In this document: piece after piece, positions 23,085-30,213 of the stretch
Layout of the letters: every line of letters begins with the position of its first letter
How positions within the stretch are numbered: the stretch's first letter is position 1
The notes under the pieces: model-generated
The model's database searches: none
The model's input: the letters and a program-made list of their open reading frames with translations, nothing else
What the model was told of the DNA's origin: nothing
Assembly: GCA_036745875.1 (NCBI GenBank)
Contig: DAIOFH010000022.1
Coordinates: 1 to 41,387, forward strand
Length of the DNA: 41,387 bases
Reading direction: 5' to 3'
From: DAIOFH01 sp036745875
GTDB taxonomy: Bacteria; Planctomycetota; SZUA-567
Translations under genes and position numbers: made by a program

Positions 23085-25193
23085 TCAAGGTGTTGGTAAT
23101 GATACGTCGGTCAAGGTCGAGAACGCGTCCGGCACTACGCGTTTCAGTTCTTCGAGGGTGTCGTCCATGGTCACCTGCAGGTCGCCGGCAAGTTCAATCA
23201 ATTCTTCCAGGGATCGTCCCGCCTTGCCTTCCGCCGAGACGCGGGCCAAAACACCGGCAAGATCGGTCAAACCCAGGTAGGCGGCGAATCCGCGCGCCTT
23301 GGTGGCGATGAAAATAATCCTTTCCCAGTCCGGGTCGCCCTTTTCCGCCATGTCGATGATGCGGATGACGTCCGGCACCGAGTCCTCCATGAACACCTGG
23401 AGGATGCCGACGAATTCGGAACCGTCCATCATTTCCCTGACATTCGCCACCTGGCGCATGTTGACGCGCCTGACGGAGGTGAACACGGGGTCGCAGACGC
23501 CGGAACATTCGCCCAGCGGCTCGACTCCCGTGGCGTCGCGGATAGCCGCCATCAGGACCGCCGGATCGATAGGCTTCGCCACCACAGCGCCAAACCCCTC
23601 CTGGACGAAGTTCTCGAATTTTTCCCGCATGGCTTCGGGGGCCAGCAGGACCGCCGGAACGGGCTGGTTCTTCTTTTCGTGGTCGCGTATTACTTTCAGC
23701 GTTTGCACCCCGTCCAGTTTGGCGGTCTGCAAGTCAAGCAGAACAATATCAAAGCTTTCCCGCCTGGCGCGTTCGGCCGCGTCAAAACCGTTTTCGACCA
23801 TAGTCGTTTCATGCCCGTCGAGGCCAAGCATGGCGGACAGCTGGCGGGCAAGCATGGGATTGGCTGCCGTCACGAGCATTTTCATGACCGGCAGGCGCAG
23901 GACCGCCGCGGCGTCCGGAAGGGCGTCTATCCTCGCGGCGGCGGCCGTTTCCTCGGGGCTTGCGACTACAAGAGGAATTGTGAAATGGAATTCGCTGCCC
24001 TTGCCGGCGATGGAATCAAAGCCGATCTTGCCGCCCATCAGGCCGACAAGACGCCTGCATACGGACAGCCCGACGCCAAGGCCGCCGTAACGGCGCGCCG
24101 AGGTCGTCCTGCTCGGGGCGTATTCGTCGAATATTTCATCGCCCGCGCCGGTGTAAAGTCCTTGACCGGTATCCGAAACCATGAAACGTATTTTGTCGGC
24201 GATGACGTCGATGGAAATGGTGACCCTGCCCTGCTTGGTGAATTTGACCGCGTTGTCGACAAGATGGGTCAGGACGCGGCGCAGGCAAAGAGTGTCCGCC
24301 ACGATGGCGTCCGGGACGCCGGGGCCGATGACCACATCCAGGTCGAGGCCCTTTTCCTCGGCCCGCGCCGAGAAGAAGGCGGCGACGCTGCGGCACAGGC
24401 GAAGGACATTGGCGGGACCGAGGCTGAGCTTCATGTCGTCCGCGCCCATCGAGGACATTTCGCCTATGCTGTCGACGAGCCGGACCAGGGAGTCGGCGGA
24501 GGACAGGATCACCAGCGCCAGCTCCCGCTGTCGATCCGAAAGGTCCGTCTCCATAAGCATGCGGGTCATGCCGATAATGGCGTTGGCGGGAGGCGCCAGC
24601 TCCCGGCCGACGATACCGATGATGATGTCGCGGCTTTTCTGGTGTTCCCGGCTGTTCAGTCGCAGGCGGCGGATAAGTTCGTCCGTCTGCGCTTCCTTCG
24701 CCGAATCGACGGCGAGGACCAGCACGCCCTGCACCGCTTTCGCGGAATCAAACCAGGGGCTGACGGACATTCGGCAGGGGACGAGTTGCCCCTTGACCCC
24801 GGTGAGGTCGATCTCCATGGTCGAAGCCTGCCGGGACTGCATGGCGGATTCCACCATGTTGGAGAAAGCGGCGAGTTTTTCGACATAAACGAACTGGCGG
24901 AAATCCAGGCCGGAAATGTCGGAGAGGGAGCGTCCCAACATGTCGCAGGCTGCCTGGTTGGCGTTTATGAGCGTTTGGTCCTTGTTGAGGAGGATAAAAC
25001 CGAATGCCGCGTCCTCGACAAGGCGGCGCATGTCGGAGTCGTTGCTTTTTAGGAGTGCGGTGAGGGATTCCAGTTTGGCGATACGACGGCGCGCAGCTTC
25101 CTCGAGCTCGAGGCAGCGCTGGGCAAGGCGGAGGTTTTCTTCCGCAAGATTGTTTGCGGCGTCCGTGCAAGCGTTTTCGGCTGTCTGGTCCAT
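23085..25193 (-). CDS. Hybrid sensor histidine kinase homologue with all three phosphotransfer modules degenerate
   Basis: 702 aa, no membrane helix. Order: N-terminal coiled coil (15-50), PAS (about 55-165), a HisKA-like dimerisation segment (180-245), HATPase (255-410), receiver (437-555) and an HPt-like helix bundle (580-690). The ATPase looks intact: N-box LVDNAVKFT (Asn314), G1 SDTGQGL and G2 GGLGVGL. The H-box, normally SHEIRTPLNA, reads GRELAPPANA, so the phospho-acceptor His is Arg197. The receiver keeps Asp487 and Lys540 but has lost the acidic pair (VTAANP, Ala443/Ala444). The HPt motif, normally AHSLKGSA, reads ATKARGFA, with Thr631 at the His. I checked these codons in the DNA (24603-24605, 23862-23867, 23301-23303). 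It probably cannot run a phosphorelay and may signal by ATP binding or protein contact. It heads the serS-rnr-miaA series; AGGA precedes the ATG. Confidence 0.88.
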   Translation of the reverse strand: MDQTAENACTDAANNLAEENLRLAQRCLELEEAARRRIAKLESLTALLKSNDSDMRRLVEDAAFGFILLNKDQTLINANQAACDMLGRSLSDISGLDFRQFVYVEKLAAFSNMVESAMQSRQASTMEIDLTGVKGQLVPCRMSVSPWFDSAKAVQGVLVLAVDSAKEAQTDELIRRLRLNSREHQKSRDIIIGIVGRELAPPANAIIGMTRMLMETDLSDRQRELALVILSSADSLVRLVDSIGEMSSMGADDMKLSLGPANVLRLCRSVAAFFSARAEEKGLDLDVVIGPGVPDAIVADTLCLRRVLTHLVDNAVKFTKQGRVTISIDVIADKIRFMVSDTGQGLYTGAGDEIFDEYAPSRTTSARRYGGLGVGLSVCRRLVGLMGGKIGFDSIAGKGSEFHFTIPLVVASPEETAAAARIDALPDAAAVLRLPVMKMLVTAANPMLARQLSAMLGLDGHETTMVENGFDAAERARRESFDIVLLDLQTAKLDGVQTLKVIRDHEKKNQPVPAVLLAPEAMREKFENFVQEGFGAVVAKPIDPAVLMAAIRDATGVEPLGECSGVCDPVFTSVRRVNMRQVANVREMMDGSEFVGILQVFMEDSVPDVIRIIDMAEKGDPDWERIIFIATKARGFAAYLGLTDLAGVLARVSAEGKAGRSLEELIELAGDLQVTMDDTLEELKRVVPDAFSTLTDVSLPTP

Positions 25194-25322
25194 TCTATAA
25201 TCCTAATGAGAAGCCCCAGAAGTAAACTGGGCATAAAAAACAACGCTTGGCCGTGCATTCGGCCCAATCCGTTCAATTGTCGCCGAAGCGCGGTCTGTGT
25301 CTAGTGTTATCTGGAAAGCTGT

Positions 25323-25378
25323 GATCAAATGCAAAGGTATGTAAGCGACAAGATCAAGATTTGATACACATATTGTAT
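25323..25378. promoter_or_regulatory. Clustered small inverted repeats upstream of the kinase homologue
   Basis: GATCAA occurs at 25323-25328 and 25352-25357; the second lies in ATCAA-GAT-TTGAT (25353-25365), which abuts ATACA-CATAT-TGTAT (25364-25378). This 194-bp gap (25194-25387) separates the hydrolase end from the kinase homologue start and is the likely promoter region of the latter. The binding protein is unknown. Confidence 0.3.
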
Positions 25379-25387
25379 ATAACTATT

Positions 25388-26113
25388 TTACAATGCCAAA
25401 TTTTCTCTCAGCCAGTCGCGATAAAATGCCAATTGGCCTTCAGTATGAAAGTAATGCTCGCCATCTTCCATCTCGGTCAGATCGCAGCCAAACCTCGCGC
25501 AGAAGCCGCTGACGGCATCACGCTCGCAGACAGTGTCCTTTCCGCCGTATAATACGGAAGTTTTATGATTCCATGCTGTGACTGGGTGGGTTTTGACATA
25601 CTGGTAATACTCCCAGGACAAGGTCTTGCCGATGGGGGTAGGGATCTCCCGCTCAGCTTCCAGTCGCGATTCCGTGACTCCGAACCACTGCATCATATTG
25701 GTGATGAGGCGTTCCATGTCAACGACCGGAGAAAGGAAAAGGCATTGCGCAAGCGGCTCGTCAGCATAGGCAAGCAGGCTGAAATATGCGCCCATGCTGC
25801 AGGCGAAAACACCAACATTGTCGGAGATTTTTCGCGCATGATTAAGGGCCGCCTGCAGGTCGGCGACGCAGTTCCAGGGGGTGCAGGGATAGGGCGACCC
25901 CTTCCTGTCCCCGTGTTCCGGAAGATCGAAAGACAACACCCCGCCGCCGCGCGCCGTTAGCGCTTTAGCGAGCAGGACGATGACATCGTCGGCCTTGTTC
26001 GACATATCCCCGTGCACGGCGATGAAAAGCCGGCCGAAGGAATTTCCCCACAAAATCGCGGGGATGGCGTCGTCAATCATGAAATGCTTTGCCGGCATGC
26101 CAGTCATGGTCAT
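25388..26113 (-). CDS. Alpha/beta hydrolase family protein
   Basis: 241 aa, soluble. The oxyanion-hole region is IAVHGDMSNKADD and the nucleophile elbow is FACSMGAYFS (Ser106), with Ala-Cys in place of the usual leading Gly-X. The acid is likely the Asp in YGGKDTV and the base one of the His in GEHYFHTEG, so a catalytic triad is plausible. The segment LSFDLPEHGDR fits small-molecule esterases and thioesterases. Its ATG overlaps the stop of the DUF188 gene (ATGA), so it is the last member of that minus-strand run. Two further ATGs follow within 15 nt, so the exact start is open. Substrate unknown. Confidence 0.85.
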   Translation of the reverse strand: MTMTGMPAKHFMIDDAIPAILWGNSFGRLFIAVHGDMSNKADDVIVLLAKALTARGGGVLSFDLPEHGDRKGSPYPCTPWNCVADLQAALNHARKISDNVGVFACSMGAYFSLLAYADEPLAQCLFLSPVVDMERLITNMMQWFGVTESRLEAEREIPTPIGKTLSWEYYQYVKTHPVTAWNHKTSVLYGGKDTVCERDAVSGFCARFGCDLTEMEDGEHYFHTEGQLAFYRDWLRENLAL

Positions 26114-26583
26114 GGCTTGAGCCGCTTGGTCAAATACCTGTCGAAGGCGTTTGCGAACTGCCTGACATCCGCATTGTCCATCTCCCTCGGCCCTCCCCCG
26201 ACGAGTCCCGCACCGCGCAGATCCTCCAGCAGGTTGCGCATGGCCAGGCGTTCCCCAATCGTCGCCTCGGTCAATTCTTCGCCACGGGGATCGACGACAT
26301 GCACGCCTTTCCTGACCAGCCGGTCGGCAAGGGGTATGTCGGCCGTTATCGCCAGGTCGGCCGGGGTCGCGTTGTCGACGATATGGTCGTCCGCCTTGTC
26401 GGGCCCCGCAGGCACGAACTGAAAGCGGAGGTATTCGGATTCATGCAGGTTGATATAGGTATTGGCGACAAATACCGTGTGCACATGCCGCCTGAGGGCG
26501 GCAAGCTCGATAATATCCCTGATGGCGCGGGGACAGGCGTCGGCATCGACCCAGATGACGAGTGGAGTTTTTTCTTCAGGCAT
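26110..26583 (-). CDS. YaiI/YqxD family protein (DUF188)
   Basis: 157 aa, full length for the family. Characteristic blocks are VIWVDADACPRAIRDII at the N-terminus, VFVANTYINL, DKADDHIVDNATPADLAITA, IPLADRLVRKGVHVVDPRGE and MRNLLEDLRGAG. The Asp-rich motifs recall PIN/NYN-like nuclease folds, but no activity is established to my knowledge. It starts 18 bp after the RadC homologue stop and overlaps the hydrolase start, so it sits inside one transcript. Confidence 0.93.
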   Translation of the reverse strand: MPEEKTPLVIWVDADACPRAIRDIIELAALRRHVHTVFVANTYINLHESEYLRFQFVPAGPDKADDHIVDNATPADLAITADIPLADRLVRKGVHVVDPRGEELTEATIGERLAMRNLLEDLRGAGLVGGGPREMDNADVRQFANAFDRYLTKRLKP

Positions 26584-26601
26584 GGCCGTTTTTCTTGAAC
26601 C

Positions 26602-27726
26602 TCATTTTTTCTCCAGTTGCCCTTCTTCGGCAAAGGAGAAATATCCCCCCTCGGTCACGACGACATGATCCACCAGCGCGACGCCGACGATATCACAGGC
26701 GGCGCGGAAACGCCGCGTAAAATCATGGTCGGCCATGGACGGCGTCGGGTCGCCCGACGGATGGTTGTGGACGAGCGCGAGCCGCGGGGCCGCTTCGCGT
26801 ATGGCGGGCCTGAGCAGTTCCGGAATGCCGACATGGGTCATATTGGACGAGCCGTCCGTAAACCAGACGTCGCGCATAATGCCGTGTTTTTGGTCGAGCA
26901 GGACCAGGACCGCCGCTTCGATTTTGTAATCCCTGAGTTCCGGCGCGTAGCGGTCGTAAAAATCCTTGGTGGAAACGATGCGGTCGATCTGGTCGCGCCT
27001 CTCCCTGAGAAGCCGCCTGTACGTCTCCGCAACCGCAGCCAGCCTGAGCACCTGGCTGTCGTTTATGTCCTTGAGACCGGCGTATTCGTGGGGATCGGCG
27101 TTGAAGATGGCGCGCATCCTGCCGTAGCGCTTGAAAAGCGATTTCACCAGCGCTTCCGTCCCGGTCCCCTTGTCGCCAAAAAGCAGGACGGCCAGCAGCT
27201 CAGCGTCGGAGAGGGTGCTGCCGCTCAGTTCAAGCAGTTTTTCGGCAGCAGGCAAAACCGCCATCTCCGGTTTCCTGGGGTTGTTGAAATGTTCGCATTC
27301 CCTGGAAAGGCTGCATCCCTTGCAAACGGGTGTGGCTGAGCAGATCGGCCGTTCGGCCGAGCCGTCGATGCCCACCGTCATCGCCCTCAGGAGGCCAAAT
27401 ATCTGGCTTTTCGGCCGACTGACCGTGTCAGAGGCAAGCTCAAGGAAATTGGTGAGGAACAGCGCCATATCGTCCGTGCTGTCGACAAAACCAAGGCGGC
27501 GGAAAAACCTGACAAGCGCGGGGTCGACGTCACCCTCTGCGCTAAATGCAGGCTCTGTCGCCGCCTTTCTGAGTATCGACAGATAGGCGGCGACGGCGTC
27601 CTTGCCGAAGCGTTCTTCAACGGAACGCGTCAGCCTGGCGTAGAAACGGACAATGTCCCGATCCTGCCAGGCCATTGCAGGGATTGAAGGAATGGATGGA
27701 GTTGATTGGCGGCGCTTATCCGACAT
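26602..27726 (-). CDS. RadC/JAB-domain protein with extra N-terminal four-Cys domain
   Basis: 374 aa, about 150 residues longer than ordinary RadC. The C-terminal part is RadC: a helix-hairpin-helix-like segment (170-240), then the JAMM metalloprotease-like motif with Glu270, His320, His322 and Asp333 (HNHPSGDPTPSMAD). The added N-terminus (1-150) is helical and holds Cys129, 135, 138 and 144 (C-x5-C-x2-C-x5-C; PICSATPVCKGCSLSRECEH). This closely resembles the [4Fe-4S] loop of endonuclease III, which has C-x6-C-x2-C-x5-C. The glycosylase catalytic Lys/Asp region is not evident. RadC's true role is unsettled despite its name. The ATG overlaps the icd stop (TAATG), so the two genes are co-expressed. 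Confidence 0.85.
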   Translation of the reverse strand: MSDKRRQSTPSIPSIPAMAWQDRDIVRFYARLTRSVEERFGKDAVAAYLSILRKAATEPAFSAEGDVDPALVRFFRRLGFVDSTDDMALFLTNFLELASDTVSRPKSQIFGLLRAMTVGIDGSAERPICSATPVCKGCSLSRECEHFNNPRKPEMAVLPAAEKLLELSGSTLSDAELLAVLLFGDKGTGTEALVKSLFKRYGRMRAIFNADPHEYAGLKDINDSQVLRLAAVAETYRRLLRERRDQIDRIVSTKDFYDRYAPELRDYKIEAAVLVLLDQKHGIMRDVWFTDGSSNMTHVGIPELLRPAIREAAPRLALVHNHPSGDPTPSMADHDFTRRFRAACDIVGVALVDHVVVTEGGYFSFAEEGQLEKK

Positions 27727-28955
27727 TACATGTTCTCAATAAGCGCATCGCCGAAAGCGGAACAAGACAGCTTGGTCGCGCCTTCCATCAGACGGTGGAA
27801 GTCGTAGGTCACGCGTTTCTGCGTTATGGTTTTCTCCATGGACGAAATAACCCTGTCGGCAGCTTCGTTCCAACCCATGTAGCGGAACATCATTTCGCCG
27901 GAGAGGATGACGGACGACGGATTGACCATGTCCTTGCCGGCGTATTTCGGCGCGGTGCCGTGGGTGGCTTCGAAAATGCCGTGGCCGGTGTCGTAATTGA
28001 TGTTGCCGCCGGGCGCGATGCCGATGCCGCCGACCTGCGCTGCGAGGGCGTCGGAGATGTAGTCGCCGTTGAGGTTCAGGGTGGCGACGACATCGTATTC
28101 CGCCGGACGGGTGAGGATCTGCTGGAGGAAGGCGTCGGCGATGACGTCCTTGACGACGATTTTTTCGCCATCGGCGTCGATTTGCTGCCATGGGCCGCCG
28201 TCTATTTCCTTGCCGCCGAATTCGTTCCTGGCCGTTTCATAGCCCCAGTCGCGGAAAGCGCCTTCGGTGAACTTCATGATATTGCCCTTGTGGACAAGGG
28301 TGATGGATTTGCGGTTGTTCGTAATGGCGTATTTGATGGCGGCGCGGACCAGGCGGGCGGTGCCGTCCCTGGACACCGGCTTGATGCCGATCCCGGATGT
28401 TTCGGGGAAGCGGATTTTTGCGGCAAGCTTGGGGAAGTTGTCGGCGAACAGCTTCTTGAACTTGGTGCATTCCGGATCGTCGGCGGCGAATTCGATGCCG
28501 GCGTAGATGTCTTCCGTATTTTCGCGGAAAATCACCATGTCGATGAGTTCGGGCTGTTTCACCGGGCTGGGGACGCCCTGGAAATAGCGCACCGGGCGCA
28601 GGCAGACATAGAGGTCGAGGATCTGGCGCAGGGCGACGTTGAGGGAACGTATGCCGCCGCCGATCGGGGTGGTGAGGGGGCCCTTGATGCCGACGAGGTA
28701 TTTCTTGAAGGCGTCGATGGTGGCGTCGGGTAGCCAGTTGCCGGTCTGGTTGAAGGCTTTTTCCCCGGCCAGCACTTCCAGCCAGTTTATTTTCTTTTTC
28801 CCGCCATAGGCTTTCTGGACTGCCGCGTCCATGACGCGGACTGACGCCGCCCAGATGTCGGGACCGGTGCCGTCGCCTTCTATGAAGGGGATCGTCGGGT
28901 TGTCCGGAACGTTCAGGATGCCATTGGTGATGGAAATAATTTCTTCAGTCGCCAT
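27726..28955 (-). CDS. icd: Isocitrate dehydrogenase (NADP-type)
   Basis: 409 aa, homodimeric bacterial type. It converts isocitrate to 2-oxoglutarate, CO2 and a reduced nicotinamide in the TCA cycle. The substrate loop GGIRSLNVALRQ carries the Ser equivalent to the E. coli phosphorylation site. DLYVCLRPVRYFQGVPSP, FRENTEDIYAGIEF and the Asp-rich metal site are present. The nucleotide pocket HGTAPKYAGKD and the late TYDFHRLM keep the Lys-Tyr and Tyr/Arg positions linked to NADP preference. It lies 30 bp after lspA and overlaps the RadC homologue by one base. A purine-rich GAGGCGAAGA precedes the ATG. Confidence 0.97.
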   Translation of the reverse strand: MATEEIISITNGILNVPDNPTIPFIEGDGTGPDIWAASVRVMDAAVQKAYGGKKKINWLEVLAGEKAFNQTGNWLPDATIDAFKKYLVGIKGPLTTPIGGGIRSLNVALRQILDLYVCLRPVRYFQGVPSPVKQPELIDMVIFRENTEDIYAGIEFAADDPECTKFKKLFADNFPKLAAKIRFPETSGIGIKPVSRDGTARLVRAAIKYAITNNRKSITLVHKGNIMKFTEGAFRDWGYETARNEFGGKEIDGGPWQQIDADGEKIVVKDVIADAFLQQILTRPAEYDVVATLNLNGDYISDALAAQVGGIGIAPGGNINYDTGHGIFEATHGTAPKYAGKDMVNPSSVILSGEMMFRYMGWNEAADRVISSMEKTITQKRVTYDFHRLMEGATKLSCSAFGDALIENM

Positions 28956-28985
28956 TCTTCGCCTCGCCTTTCAAAAAATTGACAA

Positions 28986-29558
28986 TTATTGATTTTCAGC
29001 GGTGGTTTCATCGCTTTTTTTGGACCTTGCGGAATCGATCAGGCTCCATACCAGGTATACCGCCACCCCCACGACAATCGCGATGTCGGCGATGTTGAAA
29101 ACCGGCCACAGCGAATACATGGTCTTCGGGTTGATGACCTCGATAAAATCCCTGACGCCGGGATGGAAAAGCCTGTCGTAAAGGTTGCCGACAGCGCCGC
29201 CGACGACCAGCCCGAGCGCCCACAGCGGCGAGCGCGGATCGCGGCAATGGTACGCGGTCAACACCAGGACCGGAATCAGTATGGCGGCCGCGCCGACGAA
29301 CAGGAGGAGATTCCCCGAAGCCCAGCTGAATGCGCCGCCGAAATTGTAGCGGCAGACGAAGCGCAGAACGTTCGGAAGCACCCACAGATAATGGCCGCAG
29401 GACGGGTCGCAAACATGTCCCTCGGGGGCGACGCCCCCGAGGGCATTGAAAACCAGTGATTTTGAAACAAGGTCAACGACGAGGGACACTATGGCAGCCA
29501 ACCAGAAAAGGCGGATCGCTTTCAGGACTGTTCCTCCGCTTCGATCTCTTTCTGGCAT
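28986..29558 (-). CDS. lspA: Lipoprotein signal peptidase (signal peptidase II)
   Basis: About 190 aa, inner-membrane aspartyl protease that cleaves prolipoproteins after lipidation. Four hydrophobic segments are visible. Family motifs are VVDLVSKSLV in helix 1, YNFGGAFSW, GGAVGNLYDR (first catalytic Asp) and FNIADIAIVVG (second catalytic Asp). The start is uncertain. The ATG at 29558 lies inside the zinc-finger gene and has no Shine-Dalgarno. A CTG at 29525 overlaps the upstream TGA (CTGA) and has GGAGG 7 nt before it; starting there would give a normal-length 179-aa protein beginning LKAIRLFW. A predicted lipoprotein substrate is encoded at 30214. Confidence 0.93.
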   Translation of the reverse strand: MPERDRSGGTVLKAIRLFWLAAIVSLVVDLVSKSLVFNALGGVAPEGHVCDPSCGHYLWVLPNVLRFVCRYNFGGAFSWASGNLLLFVGAAAILIPVLVLTAYHCRDPRSPLWALGLVVGGAVGNLYDRLFHPGVRDFIEVINPKTMYSLWPVFNIADIAIVVGVAVYLVWSLIDSARSKKSDETTAENQ

Positions 29559-29884
29559 TTGACGCACAGGCTGGTCCAGGGTCGTATATTCAGGCGTCTT
29601 TCGCCGATTTCGCCGTTGCAGTTTTCACAGACGTTGAACAGCCCGCCGTCGATGCGGCTGATCGCCTCGTCGATGTCGGCGATCGTTTCGCTGGACGCGG
29701 TGACCCGTTCGGCCATCAGGTCTATTTCCTGCTCGTCCGAGGCTTGTTCGGCAAAATTGATGGGCGCTTTGCCGGCATCCCGCAGTCCGGAATCGCCAAG
29801 CACGTCGTTGACGATCGACTCCTGCCGGGTGGTCAGGTTGTCCCGGAGGTCGACCAGGTTTTTTCTCAGTTCATCGGCATTCAT
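29522..29884 (-). CDS. DksA/TraR-family zinc-finger protein
   Basis: 120 aa. An N-terminal helical hairpin (about 1-75, Asp/Glu/Arg-rich) is followed by a four-Cys zinc finger, CENC and CVKC, spaced C-x2-C-x17-C-x2-C. The family binds the RNA polymerase secondary channel; DksA works with ppGpp. The coiled-coil tip aspartates of true DksA cannot be assigned safely, so this may be a paralogue (YocK/TraR-like). The ATG at 29884 is preferred over a longer frame reaching 30022, because GAGGGA precedes it and the extension is Arg/Pro-rich and unlike the family. It is the first gene of the run through lspA, icd and the RadC homologue. Confidence 0.92.
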   Translation of the reverse strand: MNADELRKNLVDLRDNLTTRQESIVNDVLGDSGLRDAGKAPINFAEQASDEQEIDLMAERVTASSETIADIDEAISRIDGGLFNVCENCNGEIGERRLNIRPWTSLCVKCQKEIEAEEQS

Positions 29885-30213
29885 GGCTATCCCTCGCTCA
29901 AGGCAATTCAACGCAAAGTACCAACACCATTGTAAAAACCGCCGGGGATTAGTCAACGATTCTCTGCGAAACGACCGCCGCGCGGGCGGGACGCCAAGAT
30001 TGCTTCTTGCCGGGCAAAACAATTGCTGGTATCATGCTGCCGTTTGCGCACTGCCGCAAAAATTACGGGTCGAGGAATATTATGTTTCGTTATTAGCGCT
30101 TTTTAAATAGTACATGGTTCCTCGTCGCGTTTTACGGCACGACTGAAATTAGCCGAAAAGCGCGAGGGAAAGCACACATGCAATTTAAAACGCAATAAAG
30201 TGAGTGTAGTCCT
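29885..30213. other. 329-bp divergent intergenic region
   Basis: It separates the minus-strand zinc-finger gene from the plus-strand lipoprotein gene. It contains the candidate minus promoter at 29929-29956, a GC-rich stretch (about 29970-29995) and an AT-rich right half. No tRNA-like fold or small gene is convincing. The lipoprotein start has only a weak GTGAG site upstream. Confidence 0.6.
29929..29956 (-). promoter_or_regulatory. Candidate promoter of the zinc-finger/lspA/icd run
   Basis: On the minus strand TTGACT (29951-29956), a 16-bp spacer and TACAAT (29929-29934); each hexamer matches the sigma-70 consensus at five of six positions. The start point would lie about 38 bp before the ATG. 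Confidence 0.55.

Noticed and set aside
29970..29998. tRNA or small RNA in the GC-rich patch before the zinc-finger gene
   Set aside because: No cloverleaf can be drawn and no conserved T-loop sequence is present.
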